DNA of 11,442 bases from Calditrichaeota bacterium AABM5.125.24 (lineage in GTDB: Bacteria > Electryoneota > AABM5-125-24 > Hatepunaeales > Hatepunaeaceae), in contig MWJR01000046.1 of NCBI GenBank assembly GCA_002127415.1, positions 1-11,442 of the forward strand, written 5' to 3'. Shown here one piece after another: positions 6,024 through 11,442 of the stretch. Under the pieces are notes generated by a model that was given only the letters and a program-made list of their open reading frames with translations, was not told the origin of the DNA and did no database searches. The translations under genes and the position numbers were made by a program. The stretch's first letter is position 1, and every line of letters begins with the position of its first letter.

Positions 6024-7456
6024 ATGGGGCTTACATAGCCACCATCGGCCTCGAGGTTCACGCCCAGCTTCTGACCCGGAGTAAGATGTTCTGCAGCTGC
6101 GCGGCGACCTACGGCGAACCGGAGAACAGGCACACCTGCCCGGTCTGTCTGGGGCTGCCGGGCGCGCTGCCGGTTCCCAACCGGACCGCGGTAGAGATGG
6201 CGATAAGGGTCGGACTGGCGGCCGGCGGCCGGATCGCCCGCCGCACCAAGTTCGACCGGAAGAACTACTTCTATCCCGACCTCCCCAAGGGCTACCAGAT
6301 ATCACAGTTTGATATGCCTCTCTGTGAAGGGGGCGAGATCGAGATCCGCGGCGAGTCCGGCGCCAAGAAGGTCGGCATCATCCGCATCCATCTGGAGGAG
6401 GACGCCGGCAAGTCGCTTCACGACGACCCGGACGGCACCCTGGTCGATCTCAACCGATGCGGGGTGCCGCTTATCGAGATCGTCAGCGCGCCGGATATGT
6501 CTTCGCCCGCGGAGGCATACGCCTATCTGACCGAGGTCCGCCGCCTGGTGCGCTGGCTGGGGATCTGCGATGGCAACCTCGAAGAGGGGAGCCTGCGCTG
6601 CGACGCAAACGTCTCCGTGACACGGGAGGGAGCCCCCCTTGGAATTCCGATCGAGGTCAAGAACCTGAACAGCTTCCACGGCGTCGAGCGAGCCCTGACC
6701 TACGAGATCAAGCGGCAGACTGAGGCCCTCCAGGCGGGCGAAACCGTGAGCCGCCAAACCTGCCTGTGGGACCCTGAGCGCGGTATCACCCGGGTGATGC
6801 GCACCAAGGAGCAGGCCCACGACTACCGCTACTTCCCCGAGCCGGACCTGATCGAGCTCGAGGTCGAGCCTGACTGGGTCGAACAGATACGCGCCCGACT
6901 GCCCGAACTACCGTGGGAGCGCCGACTCCGCTTTGCGGAGATGCCGGGAATGCGGCCGGTGGATGCCGACCTGCTGACCTCGGAGAGCGAGATAGCCGAT
7001 TACTTCGAGGATGTCTTGTCCGCCACTGGTAACGACGTATCACGCAGCATTCGCTGGGTCACGGGCGAAGCTCTCAGGTGGCGAAAGGAGCTCGGGAGAG
7101 GCGAGCGGTTCCCCGTCTCAGCGTCAGCGACCGGCAGCCTGGCACAGCTCGAATCACAGGGGAAGGCATCGGGTATCGCCGCCAAGACAATCTACGAGGA
7201 GATGGCGCACACCGGCCGCGATGACCCCGCTGCAATTATGAAAGAGAAAGGGCTCGAACAGGTCAGCGATGAAGGGGAGCTCGCGGCGGTTCTCCGTCAG
7301 ATTATTGAAGACAATCCAAAAGAATCTGAAAGGTATAGGAGCGGAGAGAAGAAGCTACAGGCCTTCTTCATCGGCCAGGTGATGAAGGCAACGAAGGGAA
7401 AGGCCGATCCGAAATTGGTTGGTAAGTTATTACACAAGATCCTGGAAATTGGTTAA
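6020..7456 (+). CDS. gatB: Aspartyl/glutamyl-tRNA amidotransferase subunit B (GatB)
   Basis: GatB binds the misacylated tRNA, phosphorylates the side-chain carboxylate with ATP, and amidates it with ammonia from GatA. The 478-residue length is normal. In order: GLEVHAQL (10-17), a zinc site C25-x-C27 with C40-x2-C43 (CPVCLGLPGALPV), KFDRKNYFYPDLPKGYQISQ (77-96), LEEDAGKS (125-132), LNRCGVPLIEIVSAPDM (144-160), EEGSLRCDANVSV (188-200), VKNLNSFHGVERAL (213-226), and the tRNA-binding YqeY-like C-terminal domain from about 330 to the end, with the usual KATKGKADPKLV. All motifs are intact. The ATG at 6020 overlaps the gatA stop (ATGA), so the two subunits are translationally coupled. It is the last gene of the overlapping train and is followed by a 228-bp repeat-rich spacer. 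Confidence 0.97.
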   Translation: MNGAYIATIGLEVHAQLLTRSKMFCSCAATYGEPENRHTCPVCLGLPGALPVPNRTAVEMAIRVGLAAGGRIARRTKFDRKNYFYPDLPKGYQISQFDMPLCEGGEIEIRGESGAKKVGIIRIHLEEDAGKSLHDDPDGTLVDLNRCGVPLIEIVSAPDMSSPAEAYAYLTEVRRLVRWLGICDGNLEEGSLRCDANVSVTREGAPLGIPIEVKNLNSFHGVERALTYEIKRQTEALQAGETVSRQTCLWDPERGITRVMRTKEQAHDYRYFPEPDLIELEVEPDWVEQIRARLPELPWERRLRFAEMPGMRPVDADLLTSESEIADYFEDVLSATGNDVSRSIRWVTGEALRWRKELGRGERFPVSASATGSLAQLESQGKASGIAAKTIYEEMAHTGRDDPAAIMKEKGLEQVSDEGELAAVLRQIIEDNPKESERYRSGEKKLQAFFIGQVMKATKGKADPKLVGKLLHKILEIG

Positions 7457-7471
7457 GGTTTATAGAAGAAA

Positions 7472-7546
7472 CCCGGCCAGCAAGCTGTCCGGGCCACCCA
7501 TGAATGGAGGATCCAAGCCACTCACTGATGGTGGATTCGGGCCATC
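7472..7546 (-). repeat. Two direct copies of a GRTGGCCCG-plus-hairpin repeat (gatB-smc spacer)
   Basis: Copy 1 covers 7472-7498: CCCGG (7472-7476) and CAGC (7478-7481) pair with GCTG (7484-7487) and CCGGG (7489-7493), with one mismatch between the two stem segments; then comes CCACC. Copy 2 covers 7511-7546: ATCCA (7511-7515) and CCA (7518-7520) pair with TGG (7529-7531) and TGGAT (7532-7536), followed by TCGGGCCATC. Both hairpins end in CGGGCCAYC, so on the minus strand each unit begins GRTGGCCCG and runs into the palindrome. GAGGAT (7507-7512) and ATCCTC (7548-7553) can also close copy 2. The T-rich flank of copy 1 lies on the minus strand side (TTTCTTCTAT), so it is not a + strand terminator for gatB. 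Confidence 0.5.
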
Positions 7547-7576
7547 TATCCTCATTAAGTAAGAAATTGACCAGCA

Positions 7577-7593
7577 TATGCCATTAAGGCATA
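7577..7593. other. Small hairpin TATGCC/GGCATA
   Basis: TATGCC (7577-7582) and GGCATA (7588-7593) form a perfect 6-bp stem around the loop ATTAA. It lies in AT-rich DNA between the two repeat groups of the gatB-smc spacer. The function is unknown; it could be part of a larger degraded element or an operator-like dyad upstream of smc. No U-tract follows. Confidence 0.4.
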
Positions 7594-7609
7594 CCATTAA
7601 ATTACGGGA

Positions 7610-7662
7610 TAGGGGCGCGATTTATCGCGCCCGCTTCGGGCGTCATTAATGCCGCCCCTACC
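7610..7662. repeat. Head-to-head REP-like palindrome pair upstream of smc
   Basis: The outer ends TAGGGGCG (7610-7617) and CGCCCCTA (7653-7660) are perfect inverted repeats. The left unit is ATAG plus a 9-bp palindrome (GGGCGCGAT 7613-7621 with ATCGCGCCC 7624-7632). The right unit, read on the minus strand, is GTAG plus an imperfect palindrome (7638-7642 with 7653-7657, and CAT/ATG inside). CGCCC (7628-7632) can also pair with GGGCG (7638-7642) as an alternative hairpin. The plan matches the elements at 290-369 and inside gatA. It ends 23 bases before the smc start codon, so it will be in the leader of any transcript starting upstream. Confidence 0.75.
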
Positions 7663-7665
7663 GTT

Positions 7666-7678
7666 GAGAAAGGTTCTC
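7666..7678 (+). promoter_or_regulatory. smc ribosome-binding site in the loop of a small hairpin
   Basis: GAGAA (7666-7670) and TTCTC (7674-7678) can pair around the loop AGG, which with the preceding A residues is the only Shine-Dalgarno-like sequence (AAAGG) before the smc GTG, about 11 bases away. The three-base loop and AT-rich stem make it weak. It could lower smc translation slightly. I infer this from complementarity alone. Confidence 0.3.
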
Positions 7679-7684
7679 GGCTAA

Positions 7685-10600
7685 GTGTTCATCACCCGTC
7701 TTGAGATGATCGGCTTCAAGTCGTTCGCTTCCCGCACCCAGCTTGAGTTCCGCCACGGGGTGATGGCAGTGGTGGGTCCGAACGGCTGCGGCAAGACCAA
7801 CATCGTGGATGCCATCCGCTGGTCGTTGGGCGAGCAGCGCACCGGGACTCTGCGCGCCGACCGGATGGAGGCGGTCATCTTCAACGGCACGGCCCGCCGC
7901 AGGCCGTTGGGTATGGCCGAGGTGAGTCTGACTATCGATAACGACAAAGGACTGCTGCCCGCACCCTTCAGCGAGGTGGCCGTCACCCGCCGTCTGTTCC
8001 GTTCCGGTGAGAGCGAATACCTGATCAACCGCAACCCCAGCCGGCTGCGCGACATCAACGACCTGTTCACGGATACCGGCTTCGGAAGCCACGGCTACTC
8101 GATTATGGAGCTGCCGATGGTCGAGGGGATCATCACCGGCCCCTCCGAGTCCCGCCGCATCTTGTTCGAGGAGGCAGCCGGTATCTCCAGGTATAAGGCC
8201 CGACGTCACGCCGCCGAGGGGAGACTGGCCACAACCCGGGAGAACCTCCTGCGGATTGAGGACATCTACAGCGAGGTTGAGAAGCAGTTCCGCTCACTTA
8301 AGAGGCAGGCTTCCCGCGCCAGGCGATATCAGCTCCTCACCAGCGCCATCAAGCTGCGCCTGATAGCCGAGCTGGCCGAGGAGCACCTGGATCTTCAGCA
8401 TCGACGCCAGCCGCTGGAAGCGCACCTGGTCGAACTTGAGGAAGAGCTCCAGAAGGCCGAAAGCGATGGCACTCGGGCCACGTCGGAGCTGCTCTCACTT
8501 GAGGGTCGCGAGCTGTCCCTCATCGACCGCACAGCACGCACCCAGGACGCACTGAAGCGGCTCGACCGCCGCGAAGCCGAGCTTGAGGGTGAACTGGCGC
8601 TGGTCAGGCAGCGCATCTCCTTCCTTGAGACAGAGCGCGCCGAGTCCGACCACCGACGGGGCGAGCTGGTTGATGCCATCAGTCAGGCTGACGCATCGCG
8701 GGAGGCCTCCATAGCCGAGGTCGAAGAGCTCAAACGCCTGCTGGCGGAGACTGAAACCTCCCGGACCAACCTGGCGAAACAGACCGAACAACTCACCGAA
8801 CAGATCGACAATGCCCGCCATACAGCCGCCGAAGCCCGCCACCAAGAGGAGGAACTCGGGCGGGAGCTGAAGATGTGGACAGACCGCCTGCAACAGTCGG
8901 GCATCGAGACCGAGCGCCTGAAGGAACGGCTCTCGTCGCTCAGAGATGAACAGACATCCCTGAATGCCGAGATCAAGTCCCGGGAACAGGAGCTTGCCGC
9001 AGCCCACCAGCAGAATGATGCCGCTGCTCGTGCCCGATCTGACGCCGCAACCCAGGCTGAAAGGGACTCAAACCAGTTTGAAAATGCTCGACAGAAACAG
9101 GACGAGGCTTTCGCCGACAGAGCCAGGGCCGCCGCTGAAACCGAGGCCGCCAGAGCGACCCTGAATGCGCACCGGGCGCGGTCAACCGTGCCGACCGACC
9201 TGCCTGAATCACTGCGCGAGCTGATAAGTAGAGAGGTGCTGCGAACCGTTACCGACCGGATCCAGTGTCGTCCGGAACACCGCGCCGCCATCGCAGCCGC
9301 GCTGAGCCCCATCCTCGAGGCCCTTGATCGTCCCGACCTGGATGATGCCGTAAAACTGGCGCGAAGGATCGAGCAGGGGCGGCAGACTACCCTCCGCTTT
9401 CCGGTTGAGCTGCCGGATAGCCTCCCGAAACCGGAGATGCCTCCTGAGAATGAAGGATGTATTCCAGGGCGAGACCTGGCGCTGAACGACGGTGAATTGG
9501 GGAACTTCCTCCGTCGGAGGCTGAGCGATACGGTGCTGGTTCCGGACATCGGTCTGTTTCCGCGCTTTGCCTCCTGGGCAGCCGAGCGGGGGGTCAGACT
9601 CGTCACACTGAAAGGCGAGCTTCTGGAGCCGGATGGCGTGATTTATATAGGTGCCGTCGATCCCAACGCCCTTCAGGTCAGCTGGTCAACCCGACAGAAG
9701 GAGCTCGAAGCGACCCTTACCATCTGTGAAAAAGCGCTCTCAAAGGGGGATGAGATCGCCCAGGCCGCTGCTAAGAAGCTGAAGAACTCTGAAGAAAAAT
9801 ACAGTGCAGCCCGAAAGTCGCTCCTGAAAGCGGAAGACGCAGTTGCCGAAGTGGACCGCCGGTCGCAAGACCTTGAAGCCTCCCTGAGTCGTTGCCGCCG
9901 GCGATCAGAAGAGCTGAAGGCTGAAATCGAACGCATCCAGCCCGAATCAGACCGTCAACCTGACCGGGAAGGGGATGACGGACGGCGGCGGAAGCTGGAA
10001 AAAGACCACAACAGGGCCCTCAAGGCGCGCCAGACCGCGGATGATGAGCTCCAGGCATTGGAACACCGGCGTCTTCAGGGTGCAGAAGACCTGGGCATCG
10101 TCGCTGCTGAGGCTGCCAGACTGGGTGAGCGCCTGCTGGCAGCCGAGAGGGGGTCGGAACGTTATGCACAGGATTCGCGCACCGCCACCGACCGTCTCGC
10201 AGCGTTGGATGCGCGGCTGGCAGAGGGAGCCACCGAACTCGAACGGGTCAGTCACTCAGCCGAGAACATTGCCGCTCAGCTCGATATGATGCGCCGGGAG
10301 AGAGCTGATATCGACGCCACCCTGGAGGCGATCAAGATCGAACGACACGAGACCCGAGAGGCGCGGGATCGAGCTACATCCACCCTGAACCGCTCACAGG
10401 AGCAGCAGAAGAGCGCCATCCAGGAGCGCAGCAAGCTGGAGACCGATACAATCAGCCTGCGCGAACGTCAACGTGAGGTTGACCGCAGGCTGGTCGAAGA
10501 TGCCGACCTGCAACCGGGCGCCATCACCCCCAGCACCCCCGCTGAAGCCCTCTCCGAATTGAGCGAACTCGGATACGCAGATCTCCCGCTGGAGAAGCTG

Positions 10601-11245
10601 AAGATAAGGCTGCAATCAATCGGCCCGGTGAATATGCTGGCGCTCGAAGAGCTGAAAGAGGTCGAACAGCGATACCATTTCCTCACCGACCAGAGGCGCG
10701 ACCTGGAGAACGGGATCGAGGTGCTGGAGGAGACCATCGACCGGATCAACTCCGAAGCCCGGCGGCGCTTCCGCGAGACCTTCGACCAGATCAACAACCA
10801 CTTCCAGGACATCTTCAGAACCCTCTTTGAAGGGGGTGACGCCCTCCTCTCACTGCAGGACGGCGACCCGCTGGAAGCGGACATCCGCATATGGGCCACA
10901 CCAGTAGGCAAGAAGCTACAGGTGCTGTCGGCGCTTTCCGGAGGCGAGAAGGCACTGACGGCCATCGCGCTGCTGTTTGCCATCTATCGGGCGAAGCCGA
11001 GCCCCTTCTGCGTCCTGGACGAGGTCGATGCCCCACTCGACGACGCCAATGTTGTCCGTTTTAACAAGCTAATCCAACAGTATACCGGTGACACACAGTT
11101 CCTCATCGTCACCCACAACAAACGAACCATGGAGGCTGCCGACTGCCTGTATGGCGTCACCCTGGGCGAGGACGGCACATCACGTATGGTCTCGGTCAAG
11201 TTCGAAGGTGGCGTAGAGCCCGACGGCTCTGAAGGTCCAGCGTAA
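7685..11245 (+). CDS. smc: Chromosome partition protein Smc
   Basis: Smc is the long ATPase that, with ScpA and ScpB, compacts and separates chromosomes. At 1186 residues it is full length. The N-terminal head has GFKSFA (10-15), Walker A GPNGCGKT (31-38), the Q-loop at LGEQ (48-51) and MEAVIFNGTA (61-70). The segment MVEGIITGPSESRRILFEEAAGISRYK (145-171) is the FCB-like variant. Two long Glu/Arg/Ala-rich coiled coils (about 172-500 and 668-940) flank a hinge (about 502-665). The C-terminal head has the signature LSALSGGEKAL (1081-1091), Walker B FCVLDEVDAPLDD (1108-1120, catalytic Glu1113) and the H-loop VTHNKRTME (1142-1150). The hinge lacks the usual glycine pairs. The GTG at 7685 gives the expected MxITRLEMxGFKSF start, with AAAGG about 11 bases upstream. 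The stop overlaps the next ATG (TAATG). Confidence 0.96.
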   Translation: MFITRLEMIGFKSFASRTQLEFRHGVMAVVGPNGCGKTNIVDAIRWSLGEQRTGTLRADRMEAVIFNGTARRRPLGMAEVSLTIDNDKGLLPAPFSEVAVTRRLFRSGESEYLINRNPSRLRDINDLFTDTGFGSHGYSIMELPMVEGIITGPSESRRILFEEAAGISRYKARRHAAEGRLATTRENLLRIEDIYSEVEKQFRSLKRQASRARRYQLLTSAIKLRLIAELAEEHLDLQHRRQPLEAHLVELEEELQKAESDGTRATSELLSLEGRELSLIDRTARTQDALKRLDRREAELEGELALVRQRISFLETERAESDHRRGELVDAISQADASREASIAEVEELKRLLAETETSRTNLAKQTEQLTEQIDNARHTAAEARHQEEELGRELKMWTDRLQQSGIETERLKERLSSLRDEQTSLNAEIKSREQELAAAHQQNDAAARARSDAATQAERDSNQFENARQKQDEAFADRARAAAETEAARATLNAHRARSTVPTDLPESLRELISREVLRTVTDRIQCRPEHRAAIAAALSPILEALDRPDLDDAVKLARRIEQGRQTTLRFPVELPDSLPKPEMPPENEGCIPGRDLALNDGELGNFLRRRLSDTVLVPDIGLFPRFASWAAERGVRLVTLKGELLEPDGVIYIGAVDPNALQVSWSTRQKELEATLTICEKALSKGDEIAQAAAKKLKNSEEKYSAARKSLLKAEDAVAEVDRRSQDLEASLSRCRRRSEELKAEIERIQPESDRQPDREGDDGRRRKLEKDHNRALKARQTADDELQALEHRRLQGAEDLGIVAAEAARLGERLLAAERGSERYAQDSRTATDRLAALDARLAEGATELERVSHSAENIAAQLDMMRRERADIDATLEAIKIERHETREARDRATSTLNRSQEQQKSAIQERSKLETDTISLRERQREVDRRLVEDADLQPGAITPSTPAEALSELSELGYADLPLEKLKIRLQSIGPVNMLALEELKEVEQRYHFLTDQRRDLENGIEVLEETIDRINSEARRRFRETFDQINNHFQDIFRTLFEGGDALLSLQDGDPLEADIRIWATPVGKKLQVLSALSGGEKALTAIALLFAIYRAKPSPFCVLDEVDAPLDDANVVRFNKLIQQYTGDTQFLIVTHNKRTMEAADCLYGVTLGEDGTSRMVSVKFEGGVEPDGSEGPA

Positions 11246-11442
11246 TGCTACGAGCGACTGAACTCGCCGCACTGGCTGCATTCCTCATCATCCGAACCGG
11301 TGCGGCATCGGATCTGGAGCTCGATCACTGTCGCTTCAAGGGCGAGGATGGCCGGGGCTTCCTCGAGCTGTATATAGAGCTCCCCCGCGCAGCCGTAGCC
11401 CACCAGGCAGACAGCACAGGCTGGTTCGGTTCAGTCGAATTC
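11245..11442 (+). CDS. Probable exported protein, N-terminal fragment (GWxTD-family-like)
   Basis: An open frame starts at the ATG at 11245, sharing one base with the smc stop (TAATG), and runs off the window after 66 codons. Residues 1-21 look like a signal peptide: Arg3, a hydrophobic core LAALAAFLII (7-16), and small residues (TGAAS) for cleavage near 21. The mature part, DHCRFKGEDGRGFLELYIELPR, then a polar loop and SVEF, resembles the N-terminal beta-sandwich start of GWxTD-domain proteins from FCB candidate phyla (a 'fxGxDgxtrvElYyeiP' pattern). The defining GWxTD motif would lie beyond the window, so I give no name. The tight junction with smc suggests co-transcription through translational coupling, although no function shared with Smc is evident. 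Confidence 0.6.
   Translation, partial: MLRATELAALAAFLIIRTGAASDLELDHCRFKGEDGRGFLELYIELPRAAVAHQADSTGWFGSVEF

Noticed and set aside
5592..6305. 237-residue minus-strand open frame across the gatA-gatB junction
   Set aside because: Antisense to two well-supported genes, low-complexity Arg/Gly/Ser content, no recognisable domain.
6302..6820. 172-residue minus-strand open frame within gatB, plus similar shadows in purQ, pssA and the start of smc
   Set aside because: All lie opposite clearly conserved coding sequence with intact motifs, and none has family features.
7472..7498. Rho-independent terminator for gatB
   Set aside because: The hairpin is good, but no U-rich tract follows on the + strand; the T-rich flank is on the other side, as if for a minus-strand transcript, and no minus-strand gene is present.
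8683..9606. 307-residue open frame on the minus strand
   Set aside because: Antisense to the smc coiled coil and hinge. Its Ser/Arg-rich composition is what the reverse complement of Glu/Ala/Arg codons in GC-rich DNA gives; no family motif and no ribosome-binding site.
11437..11442. GAATTC (EcoRI site) at the exact window end, hinting at a cloning boundary
   Set aside because: A single 6-base match at an edge can be chance; nothing else indicates vector or a join.
1..11442. CRISPR array, prophage, insertion sequence or toxin-antitoxin pair
   Set aside because: No regularly spaced direct repeats, no transposase, integrase or toxin-like small genes; apart from repeats the window is conserved housekeeping genes.

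Overview
The window is a GC-rich stretch of bacterial chromosome with every recognisable gene on the + strand. It reads as core housekeeping DNA from a Gram-negative-type bacterium that makes phosphatidylethanolamine (psd, pssA), has a Tat exporter, and charges tRNA-Gln and/or tRNA-Asn by transamidation (gatA, gatB). The N-terminal head of Smc has a variant (MVEGIITGPSESRRILFEEAAG) of the 'YSVIELKMVEEIL' type that I associate with the FCB superphylum. The partial last gene resembles the start of GWxTD-type secreted proteins common in FCB candidate phyla. A Zixibacteria-like or related FCB lineage is therefore my best guess, but it is inference.

Layout. 1-235 is the 3' end of purB. 236-414 is a spacer holding a cloverleaf-capable palindromic element (290-369). 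415-7456 is an unbroken overlapping gene train: purC, psd, pssA, purS, purQ, tatC, tatA, gatA, gatB. There is not one intergenic base between these genes; overlaps run from 4 to about 35 bp and four of the junctions are GTGA. 7457-7684 is a repeat-filled spacer. 7685-11245 is smc. 11245-11442 is the 5' end of a probable exported protein joined to smc by a TAATG junction.

How the genes fit together. PurC makes SAICAR and PurB cleaves it to AICAR. PurS and PurQ are the small subunits of the three-part FGAM synthase whose large subunit, PurL, is not here. PssA makes phosphatidylserine and Psd decarboxylates it to phosphatidylethanolamine. TatC and TatA form a minimal Tat translocase. GatA and GatB are two of the three GatCAB subunits; gatC is not here. 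The train thus ties purine, phospholipid, export and translation genes into one probable transcript.

The most interesting signal is a set of short palindromic repeats. Three head-to-head pairs of REP-like hairpins with GGAG, GTAG or ATAG-type outer ends lie at 290-369, 5532-5589 and 7610-7662. The middle one sits inside gatA and appears to add about 24 in-frame residues to GatA. A second repeat type (GRTGGCCCG plus hairpin on the minus strand) occurs twice before smc, and a C8/G7 hairpin forms the 3' end of tatC just before the tatA ribosome-binding site. Two protein-level oddities are an Ala at the TatC position of the signal-peptide-binding glutamate (E. coli Glu15) and a glycine-poor Smc hinge. 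I saw no dedicated defence system, CRISPR array, tRNA, rRNA or complete transposon.
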